The notes under the pieces were generated by a model that saw only the letters and a list, made by a program, of their open reading frames with translations, was not told where the DNA came from and made no database searches. DNA of 5,612 bases from Hyphomicrobiales bacterium (GTDB lineage Bacteria > Pseudomonadota > Alphaproteobacteria > Rhizobiales > Beijerinckiaceae): positions 1-5,612 of the forward strand of contig JAQGKM010000130.1 in assembly GCA_028290125.1 (NCBI GenBank), given 5' to 3'. A program made the position numbers and the translations under genes. Positions 1-5,612 of the stretch are shown one piece after another. Numbering within the stretch: position 1 is the stretch's first letter; each line of letters starts with the position of its first letter.

Positions 1-2608
1 AGCCGGCGCCGAGATGATCGTTGGCCGCAAGCGCCTGCAGCCGCTTCGCGGCGGAAGCCGAGCGCGCGCCGTCTTGCGTGAACAGATAGGCATAGGCGCG
101 CCGCGCGCCGCGCCCGACCCGGCCACGCAACTGGTGCAGCTGCGCCATGCCGAAACGCCCGGCGTCATGCACCAGGATGGTGTTGGCGGCCGGCACGTCG
201 AGCCCGCTCTCGATGATGCCGGTCGCGAGCAGCACGTCGCCGCGTCCTTCCGAAAAGGCCAGCATGGCCTCGTCGGCGTCGGCCGGCTTCATCTGCCCGT
301 GCGCGACGATGAGCTTGAGATCGGGCGCGAGCGATGCGATCTGCTTTTCCAGATCAGGAATGTCGGCGACGCGTGGCGTGACCACGAAGGATTGGCCGCC
401 GCGCCGCTTCTCGCGCAGAACGGCGTCCCGGATCGTGCTGGTGGAGAAATCCGCCACGATGGTGCGCACCGGCACGCGCAGATGTGGGGGCGAGGCGATG
501 ACGCTCAGCTCCTGCAAGCCGACAAGGCTCGTCTGCAGGGTGCGCGGAATGGGCGTCGCCGTCATCGTCAGCACATGCGCATCGGCGCCGAGCGCGCGCG
601 CCTGCGCCTTGTGGTTCGCGCCGAATTTCTGCTCCTCGTCGATCACCACGAGGCCGAGCTTCTGGAAGGCGACGCCGCGCGCACAGACCGCATGCGTGCC
701 GACGACGATCTGCACGTCTCCCTTTTTGAGCGCCGCCTTGGTCTGGCGCGCCTGCGCGGGCTCGACCAGCCGCGACAGTTCCGCAACCTCGATGCCCAGT
801 CCCGCAAAGCGGCGCCGGAACGTGCGCAGATGCTGGCGCGCCAGCAGCGTGGTCGGCGCGAGCACGGCGACCTGATGGCCGCTGAACGCCGCCGCGGCTG
901 CAGCGCGCAGCGCGACCTCGGTCTTGCCGAAGCCGACGTCGCCGCACACCAGACGGTCCATCGGCGTCCCGGACTCAAGGTCGTCGAGCACGGCCGCGAA
1001 GGCGGCAGCCTGATCGGGCGTCGGCGCGAAGGGAAAGCGCGCCGCGAAGCGTTCGTAGAGATCGGGCGCGGGTTGCAGGCGCGGCGCCGTGCGTGCGCGG
1101 CGCTCGCCCGCCAACGTGACGAGCGTGCGCGCCGTTATGGCGATATCCACCGCGACCTTCTCGCGGCGCTTGCTCCAGGAGTCGCGATCGAGACGGTCGA
1201 GCGTCACCGAGTCGGCGTCGGCGCCGTAGCGCCAGAGCAGGCCGATGTCGTCGGCCGGCACCATCTGGCGCGCGTCGTCGCCGTACCGCAACCGAAGGTA
1301 ATCGCGCGCGCCATCGCCGGGTGTCTCGACACTTGTCAGTTCTTCGAGCACCGCCAGGCCGTGATCGCGATGCACGACGACATCCCCGATGCGCATGTCG
1401 ATGGTGAGCAGCGCGGCGGGATTGGCCGCGTCGCGTGCGGCCGCCTGCGCGCGGCTGCCGAGGTAATCGCCCGCCGCGATGATCGTCAGGCCGAGCGCCG
1501 GCAGGTTGGCGCCGGCTTCGAGCGGCGCTTCGCGCGCAGCGACCTTCATGTCCTTCGGCCAGTCGGCCCAGCCATCGATTTGCGGAATGGCGTCACCCGC
1601 GCGCCGCCGCAAGCGGCGCGTCAGCGCCTTGAGCGGCTCCGCCGGACCTGTCAGCAGCACGCGACGACCGGCGTCGATCGCCTCGCCGGCGAAGCGGTCC
1701 AGCGCGCGCCCGGCGTCTTTCTCGCGGGCGAACAACGGCACGGGTTCGAAATCCGGCATGGTCCAGCTACGTGTGCGGCGAGAGTTCGCCAGTTCGCGCC
1801 ATTCGTCTTCGTCGAGAAACAGACGCGCGGGCGCATCGGCCGGCGCCAAGTTGGCGCGAGAGGCGGAGCCTTCCGCGATCTGCGTGAAGCCAGCGGCGAC
1901 GCGCTCCTGCGCGCCCGGTTCGAACGCCAGGCGCACGTCCCCCGCATAATCGAAGATCGTTTCGCGCGGCAGATCGGGCGCGAGATCCTCCCGCGCGGGA
2001 TCGACCAGCAGCAGGCCGGAGTCTGCCTCCGACGCCTGCGACAGGGGGTGGTAGGACCGAATGGCCGTGATGCGCTCGTCATCGAAAAGAATGCGGCACG
2101 GCAGGATAGCCGCAGCCGGGAAGATGTCGATGACCTGACCTCGGATCGCCATTTCGCCCGGCTGCGTCACGACATCGGCCTCGACATAGCCGAGCGCCTC
2201 CAGCGCCGCGCGCGCCGCTTCGGGATCGAGCGTTTCGCCGGGCTGGAACTCGCGATGCGCGCCGGGCCAGATCGCACGCGGCGGCACGCGGCGCAGAACC
2301 GCCGGGCCGGTGGTGAAGACGACGTCCGGCGCATGGTCGGGGCTCGTGAGCCAGCGCAGAGCCCCCATGCGCGCGCCCATGACTTTCGCCGACGGTTCGA
2401 GACGGTCGAAAGGCAGCACGTCCCATTCCGGAAAATGCGCAAAGGCGTGCGCAGGATCGAGGCTGGCGCAAACCGATTGCAGCGCCTGCGCGCGCCGATC
2501 GTCGGCGCACAGGAAGACCAGAGTGCTGCGCTTTTTACTGCGCGTCAGAAAGTCGAGAACGGAGGCGGCCACCGCTGCGAGCGGGGCCGGCGTCGCGGGG
2601 CGAGCCAT
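1..2608 (-). CDS. mfd: Transcription-repair coupling factor Mfd (3' part missing at window edge)
   Basis: Mfd is an ATP-driven DNA translocase. It binds RNA polymerase stalled at lesions, pushes it off the template and recruits UvrA for nucleotide excision repair. The 869 visible codons contain no stop. Seen in order: a UvrB-like N-terminal module (about 1-390) with FPEWDVLPFDRLEPS (60-73) and GEMAIRGQVIDIFP (151-164); an RNA-polymerase-interacting CarD-like domain from about 400 with RIGDVVVHRDHG; then the superfamily 2 motor. The motor carries TPDQ, Walker A GDVGFGKT (556-563, Lys562), DEEQ box (657-660), TATPIPRT (683-690), ESGLD (800-804) and QLHQLRGRVGR (823-833). From memory of E. coli Mfd (1148 residues), the motor is almost collinear but offset by 72, so the N-terminal half is compact. 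The window ends at LGAG, just before the TRG translocation motif; that motif and the C-terminal autoinhibitory domain lie outside. ATG at 2608 is preceded by GGAA at 6-base spacing and by an in-frame stop further upstream. A second, divergent Mfd copy is possible. Confidence 0.95.
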   Translation of the reverse strand, partial: MARPATPAPLAAVAASVLDFLTRSKKRSTLVFLCADDRRAQALQSVCASLDPAHAFAHFPEWDVLPFDRLEPSAKVMGARMGALRWLTSPDHAPDVVFTTGPAVLRRVPPRAIWPGAHREFQPGETLDPEAARAALEALGYVEADVVTQPGEMAIRGQVIDIFPAAAILPCRILFDDERITAIRSYHPLSQASEADSGLLLVDPAREDLAPDLPRETIFDYAGDVRLAFEPGAQERVAAGFTQIAEGSASRANLAPADAPARLFLDEDEWRELANSRRTRSWTMPDFEPVPLFAREKDAGRALDRFAGEAIDAGRRVLLTGPAEPLKALTRRLRRRAGDAIPQIDGWADWPKDMKVAAREAPLEAGANLPALGLTIIAAGDYLGSRAQAAARDAANPAALLTIDMRIGDVVVHRDHGLAVLEELTSVETPGDGARDYLRLRYGDDARQMVPADDIGLLWRYGADADSVTLDRLDRDSWSKRREKVAVDIAITARTLVTLAGERRARTAPRLQPAPDLYERFAARFPFAPTPDQAAAFAAVLDDLESGTPMDRLVCGDVGFGKTEVALRAAAAAAFSGHQVAVLAPTTLLARQHLRTFRRRFAGLGIEVAELSRLVEPAQARQTKAALKKGDVQIVVGTHAVCARGVAFQKLGLVVIDEEQKFGANHKAQARALGADAHVLTMTATPIPRTLQTSLVGLQELSVIASPPHLRVPVRTIVADFSTSTIRDAVLREKRRGGQSFVVTPRVADIPDLEKQIASLAPDLKLIVAHGQMKPADADEAMLAFSEGRGDVLLATGIIESGLDVPAANTILVHDAGRFGMAQLHQLRGRVGRGARRAYAYLFTQDGARSASAAKRLQALAANDHLGAG

Positions 2609-2660
2609 GAGGGATTCCAATTGTTGAGATCACGAGGTGCAGCGCTGATGAGGGTTCGGC
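2609..2660 (-). other. 52-bp gap between methyltransferase and mfd, with weak ribosome binding site
   Basis: This is the only non-coding stretch in the window. It holds a weak Shine-Dalgarno-like GGAA (2615-2618, minus strand) six bases before the mfd ATG. It also has two short palindromes, CAGCGCTG at 2640-2647 and CAATTG at 2618-2623. I see no stem-loop followed by a T run, so no intrinsic terminator, and no convincing -35/-10 pair. Read-through from the methyltransferase gene into mfd is therefore plausible. A promoter inside the end of the methyltransferase gene cannot be excluded. Confidence 0.5.
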
Positions 2661-3515
2661 TCACTCCATCTTGCGCAGCAGAAATGGCGACGCATCCCAG
2701 TGGGCGAGCGCAACGGAAGGAAGCGCCGCCTGCCGCAGCGATGTCGCCGCCAGCATGTCGCGCAGGTCCCGTGCGTCGCGTTCAGCGTCGCCACGATAGG
2801 AAAAGTTGAGGATCAGCATCGCGCCGCCGTTTCGCAGCACGCGCGCCGCCTCGCGCACATGCGCCGCCGCGAGCGCGAGATCGACCTGCACGAGATAGGG
2901 AAACACATCGGCGGCCAGCACGACATCGATCGAGTCATCCGCGACGCCGTCGAGGTCGCGTCCGTCGGTGACGTCCAGCCGCACATTGCCGAGCGCGGCG
3001 CAGCGCCGGCGCGCCTCGTCGATCATGCGTCGGGAAATGTCGAGACCCGTGACCTGCCGCATTTCCGGCGCGAGCGCGCGCACGAAACGTCCGATGCCGC
3101 AGCCGAGATCGAGCATCGTACGCCCCTGGCCGATCAGCCCTGCGGCGCGCATCAGCGCAATCACATCCTGGGTGGCGCCGTCGAGCGCGGCCTCGTCGCC
3201 CATGGAATAGAGCGCCACGCTGGCGGCGGGCGACAGGGCGACGGCGTCGTCGAACATGGTCGCGAGCTGGTCGATCGTGGCGGAGCCGTCATGCGCGACC
3301 GTCGCCAGCATGTCGTGCGTGAGCCGCCAGCAGGCGGGATTGCGCAGCGCCAGCGCGCAAAGCGTTTGCACGGGCGCGGCGTCAGTCGCGCGCGCCTGTG
3401 CGACGAGCGCGGCGAAGTCGTCCGCGCTGCGCGTTGCGCCGATCAGATGCATCAGCGCGATCGGCGGCGGCAGCCGACCCGCCGCGCAGGCGTCCAGGAT
3501 TTCGGCGGGGGTCAT
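2661..3515 (-). CDS. Class I SAM-dependent methyltransferase with N-terminal extension
   Basis: This 284-residue cytoplasmic protein should transfer a methyl group from S-adenosylmethionine to an acceptor that cannot be read from the sequence. The Rossmann-fold motifs are clear: motif I LDLGCGIGR (135-143) binds SAM, GLDIS (157-161) ends in the acidic residue that usually contacts the ribose, DVVLAADVFPYL (197-208) is the motif II region, and VLRNGGAMLILNF (226-238) is motif III. About 130 residues precede the SAM fold. They look mostly helical, have no motif I know, and may recognise the substrate. The ATG at 3515 overlaps the stop of the upstream acyltransferase gene as ATGA and has a good GGGAG at 8-base spacing, so the start is well supported. 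Context suggests methylation of a sugar or glycolipid made with the neighbouring glycosyltransferase and acyltransferase. That role is inferred; a small-molecule target is equally possible. Confidence 0.9.
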   Translation of the reverse strand: MTPAEILDACAAGRLPPPIALMHLIGATRSADDFAALVAQARATDAAPVQTLCALALRNPACWRLTHDMLATVAHDGSATIDQLATMFDDAVALSPAASVALYSMGDEAALDGATQDVIALMRAAGLIGQGRTMLDLGCGIGRFVRALAPEMRQVTGLDISRRMIDEARRRCAALGNVRLDVTDGRDLDGVADDSIDVVLAADVFPYLVQVDLALAAAHVREAARVLRNGGAMLILNFSYRGDAERDARDLRDMLAATSLRQAALPSVALAHWDASPFLLRKME

Positions 3516-4471
3516 GGCCGCCGCTCCCAGATACGCCTGTACAGCGGCGCTTCATGCGCGCCCCAGGCGAACTTGTACGGCTCGGCGCCGCGCAGGAACT
3601 CGAAGCGTCGTGCGCCTTCATCGTGCGCCTGCGTCATCGCATGCGCGAGAAGAATCGTGCCGGGGCTTTCATGCGAAAACGCAGGATCGAAACCGCCGAT
3701 ATACGCGAAGGCGCTGCTCTTCGCGGCCATGCCGTAATAAGCGCCGGTGACGCATCCGGCGAAATGCAAAAGGTAGAAGCGCGCCAGCCCTGCGCGCAAA
3801 AGTTCGGGCGCCGCGAGGCTCTGGAAGCGCTGCACGGTTTCGTCGGCCAGCACGCCCTCCTCCGAGCGGGTCTCCCAGCGCGCGCGGTGCAGGCGTCCGA
3901 GGTGACCGAGAAACGCCGCTGGATGAGACTCCACCTGTTCGAGGCGCATGTCGCCATGTGCTTGCGCCTCGCGCACGGCGCGCCGCCACTGCCGCCGCTT
4001 GCGGGCCGGCACATGGGCGTCCCATGTCGGGCCGAGCGGCAGGACCGGCGACACGTCCGTATGCTCTTCACGACACGTCCAGGTCTTACCGCCGCCCGCC
4101 GCGCGCGCGTGGGCGCCTGCCGCCACCGGTTCGAGGTCGAGCCGCGCGCAGGGGCAGTCCAACAGGAGCGCTTGCATGAGCTGCTGCGCGGCCGACGGGT
4201 TTTCCGCGATCAGGTCGAGCGAGTCGCTGAGCGAAATGCCGATCGGAAGCAGGCGCCCGGTCGCCTCCTCGATGTAAAGCGGCGCGAGTGCGGCGAGCCT
4301 GTCGTCCTGCCACACTGCAGCTACGTGCAGCCGTCCGGGCGAAAAGGCGCGCCACCAAGGGATGAGCCAGGCGGGCGACTGAAACGGAGTCGCGCGTGCG
4401 TCGCGTCGCCACAAATCCCACCACGCCGGCGCCAGCTCGTGCAGGGTTTCGAGATCGCCGATCACCTGCAT
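3512..4471 (-). CDS. GNAT-family acyltransferase, FemAB/CelD-like (Acetyltransf_6 type)
   Basis: The protein has 319 residues and no signal peptide or membrane segment. It resembles the FemAB-like GNAT proteins often annotated as cellulose-biosynthesis CelD/BcsL-type, which typically sit in polysaccharide clusters and acylate sugars or related intermediates. Supporting signatures: an N-terminal TPFQSPAWLIPWW (28-40), a basic RKRRQWRRA patch (157-165), HRARWETR (195-202), then the C-terminal GNAT half with FYLLHFAGCVTGAYYGM (232-248), YIGGFDPAFSHESPGTIL (257-274) and the hallmark RRFEFLRGAEPYKFAWG (288-304). ATG at 4471 is preferred because GGAG lies 8 bases upstream; it overlaps the end of the glycosyltransferase gene by 10 bases. 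A GTG two codons further in would give a 4-base GTGA overlap but a poorer ribosome-site distance. The acyl donor and acceptor are unknown. Transfer of an aminoacyl group, as in true Fem proteins, is less likely given the acetyltransferase-like C-terminal half. Confidence 0.88.
   Translation of the reverse strand: MQVIGDLETLHELAPAWWDLWRRDARATPFQSPAWLIPWWRAFSPGRLHVAAVWQDDRLAALAPLYIEEATGRLLPIGISLSDSLDLIAENPSAAQQLMQALLLDCPCARLDLEPVAAGAHARAAGGGKTWTCREEHTDVSPVLPLGPTWDAHVPARKRRQWRRAVREAQAHGDMRLEQVESHPAAFLGHLGRLHRARWETRSEEGVLADETVQRFQSLAAPELLRAGLARFYLLHFAGCVTGAYYGMAAKSSAFAYIGGFDPAFSHESPGTILLAHAMTQAHDEGARRFEFLRGAEPYKFAWGAHEAPLYRRIWERRP
3524..3528 (-). promoter_or_regulatory. Ribosome binding site of the methyltransferase gene
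   Basis: GGGAG on the minus strand lies 8 bases before the ATG at 3515, inside the 3' end of the acyltransferase gene. With the ATGA stop/start overlap it fixes the methyltransferase start and suggests both re-initiation and independent loading of ribosomes. Confidence 0.7.
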
Positions 4472-5499
4472 GCCGCACGCTCCGCGACGATGCTGCGGTA
4501 CACGGCGAAATAATCCTCGATCATGCGCGCACGCGAAAACCGCACCTGCGCGGACGCGGCGCAGGTCGCAGCATCGATGCTGCCGATCTCACGCATGGCC
4601 TTCACCATGTCGTCCATGCCATCGACGAGAAACCCGGTGCGGCCATGGTCCACGATGTCTGGCAGGGCGCCGGCGCGGAAGGCGATCACCGGCGTTCCGG
4701 CGCACAAAGCCTCCATGGCGACGAGAGAACTCGTCTCGGGCGCCGTCGAGGGCGCGAGCAGCGCCTTCGCCATGCCGAGCAGCCGCGCCTTGGCGGCGCC
4801 CTGCACGGGACCGATGACGCGTCGACGCGCATCGAGCCGCGGGGCGACCTGCGTCTCGAAATAATCGAGATGGGCGCGGTAGGGAAACACCTGTCCGGCA
4901 ATCAGGAGATCGGCGTCCGCACGTCTTGCGGCGTCGAGCGCGAGATGCACGCCCTTCTCCGGACAGATGCGCGCCAGCATCACGAAGACGTCGCGACGTC
5001 GCACGTCGCTGCGCGCCTGCATGTCGATCCCGTTGGCGATGGGCGCGAGAAGGCGCTGGCGCACGGCGCCGGCATGCTGGTGCGCAGACACGCAGTGCAG
5101 CCGAATGCTGTCGGGCAGCGACCAGATCGCGTCATCGTACCAGCCGACCGGAAGATGCAGCGTCGCCAGCGCCGGCGCGTAGCCGGGCGCGTAGTGCTGA
5201 AAGTCGACGCCGTGCAGATGCACGAGATCGATGCGTTCCTCCTCGACGATGCGCGCGATCAGGCGGCGGTAGCGCGCATGGGCGCGGGCGCGCTCCGTCT
5301 CGTCGATGTCGCCGCACGGACGCGGAACCGCGTGCAGGCGCCCGGCGACCTGCGAGCCGTCGCAGGCGAGCACATGCGACACGTGGCCGGCGTCAACCAA
5401 TGCGCGGTCAAGCGAAGCGAGGATCTGCTCGGCCCCTCCTACGGAATCCCGGCGGACGGGTGCAAACGGATAAGCGACATTGAGAATGCGCAGCGTCAT
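4462..5499 (-). CDS. Glycosyltransferase family 4 (GT-B fold, retaining)
   Basis: The protein has 345 residues, a normal length for this family, and should move a sugar from a nucleotide-sugar donor to a glycan or lipid-linked acceptor at the cytoplasmic membrane face. N-terminal acceptor domain: ILNVAYPFAPV (5-15), then the glycine-rich VGGAEQ (20-25), and DLVHLHGVDF (91-100). The linker carries the typical IANGID (154-159). C-terminal donor domain: MLARICPEKGVHLALDAA (174-191) and ETSSLVAMEALCAGTPVIAF (255-274), which contains the family's E-x7-E pair (Glu255 and Glu263), followed by GRTGFLVD (286-293). The ATG at 5499 is chosen over a GTG 29 codons upstream. It gives a protein starting directly at the first beta strand and a 4-base ATGA overlap with the preceding gene, whereas the extra 29 residues are Arg/Ala-rich and look like out-of-frame reading of that gene. 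No strong ribosome site is visible, so translation probably depends on coupling. Donor and acceptor are unknown. Confidence 0.93.
   Translation of the reverse strand: MTLRILNVAYPFAPVRRDSVGGAEQILASLDRALVDAGHVSHVLACDGSQVAGRLHAVPRPCGDIDETERARAHARYRRLIARIVEEERIDLVHLHGVDFQHYAPGYAPALATLHLPVGWYDDAIWSLPDSIRLHCVSAHQHAGAVRQRLLAPIANGIDMQARSDVRRRDVFVMLARICPEKGVHLALDAARRADADLLIAGQVFPYRAHLDYFETQVAPRLDARRRVIGPVQGAAKARLLGMAKALLAPSTAPETSSLVAMEALCAGTPVIAFRAGALPDIVDHGRTGFLVDGMDDMVKAMREIGSIDAATCAASAQVRFSRARMIEDYFAVYRSIVAERAACR
4480..4483 (-). promoter_or_regulatory. Ribosome binding site of the acyltransferase gene
   Basis: GGAG on the minus strand lies 8 bases before the ATG at 4471 and within the last codons of the glycosyltransferase gene. 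It favours this ATG over the GTG at 4465, for which the spacing would be 14 bases. Confidence 0.6.
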
Positions 5500-5612
5500 G
5501 CGCGCGCAGCCGACTGCACTGCTGCGCGCGCGCGTTCGAGCCAGGCGTCCGGAGTCACCGACGGCGCAACCTGTTCGTAGAGCCACCCGCCCTCGTGTGG
5601 CGGCTGCGTAAA
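5496..5612 (-). CDS. C-terminal end of an unidentified upstream protein (partial)
   Basis: An open frame enters from the right window edge and runs 38 codons to a TGA that overlaps the glycosyltransferase ATG as ATGA. Its visible tail includes HEGGWLYEQVAPSV and PDAWLERARAAVQ and ends in an Ala/Arg-rich helix. The 4-base overlap, the same strand and the sensible mixed composition argue for a real gene end rather than chance. The fragment is too short to name a family. From position it is probably another member of the glycan operon, perhaps a second sugar-processing enzyme, but nothing in the residues proves that. Confidence 0.7.
   Translation of the reverse strand, partial: FTQPPHEGGWLYEQVAPSVTPDAWLERARAAVQSAARA

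Noticed and set aside
354..2510. Several minus-strand frames of 90-200 codons inside mfd in other registers
   Set aside because: They are low-complexity Arg/Ala/Pro-rich translations nested within a clear coding gene, with no motif of their own.
2640..2647. Palindrome CAGCGCTG in the gap before mfd, as a possible operator or terminator stem
   Set aside because: It is a single 8-base self-complementary site with no loop, no T run and no second copy nearby, so it is well within chance.
14..2809. A 931-codon open frame on the plus strand, opposite mfd
   Set aside because: It lies in exact codon register with mfd on the other strand. Stops in that register would need TTA, CTA or TCA codons in mfd, and none occur in this GC-rich gene. 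Its translation is rich in Arg, Ala, Gly and His with no recognisable domain, while the minus strand encodes unmistakable Mfd motifs.
5523..5535. An alternating TG/CG run that could adopt Z-DNA
   Set aside because: It is only 13 bases long, lies inside coding sequence for an Arg/Ala-rich helix, and is expected at this GC content.
2700..5580. Three more long plus-strand frames (2700-3737, 3398-4513, 4396-5580)
   Set aside because: Each is codon-aligned with one minus-strand gene (methyltransferase, acyltransferase and glycosyltransferase respectively) and shows the same Arg/Ala-rich, domain-free translation. They are composition shadows.
5500..5586. A 29-codon N-terminal extension of the glycosyltransferase from a GTG at 5586
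   Set aside because: The extension is Arg/Ala/Ser-rich, lies over the coding end of the upstream frame, and precedes the normal first beta strand. The ATG at 5499 gives a classic ATGA overlap.

Overview
This GC-rich window looks like part of an alphaproteobacterial chromosome. The composition, the near absence of A/T-ending codons, and the Mfd and glycan-enzyme sequences suggest Hyphomicrobiales (Rhizobiales)-type bacteria. That placement is an inference from sequence character, not from a marker gene. Every gene I can support lies on the minus strand, so the operon reads from the right edge of the window to the left.

Layout in transcription order. (1) At 5612-5496 is the last 38 codons of an unidentified protein. 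(2) At 5499-4462 is a family 4 (GT-B) glycosyltransferase. (3) At 4471-3512 is a FemAB/CelD-type GNAT acyltransferase of the Acetyltransf_6 kind. (4) At 3515-2661 is a class I SAM-dependent methyltransferase with a long N-terminal extension. (5) After a 52-bp gap, at 2608-1, is a transcription-repair coupling factor (Mfd) cut by the left window edge just before its TRG motif. The first four reading frames overlap by 4, 10 and 4 bases, which is typical of a tightly coupled operon.

The glycosyltransferase, acyltransferase and methyltransferase make sense as a set: one enzyme adds a sugar and two decorate it or its carrier by acylation and methylation. They could belong to an exopolysaccharide, lipopolysaccharide or glycolipid cluster extending beyond the right edge. 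The substrate cannot be read from the sequence. Mfd is a DNA-repair translocase that removes stalled RNA polymerase and recruits UvrA. It is not functionally related to the sugar genes, although its position allows co-transcription. Its N-terminal half is about 72 residues shorter than that of E. coli Mfd, so it may be a compact or second Mfd copy.

The plus strand carries long open frames across almost the whole window. They lie in exact codon register with the minus-strand genes and are explained by the absence of TTA, CTA and TCA codons there. I see no RNA gene, mobile element, CRISPR array, convincing promoter or terminator. The only non-coding stretch is the 52-bp gap. No previously undescribed system is evident beyond the uncharacterised glycan-tailoring operon.
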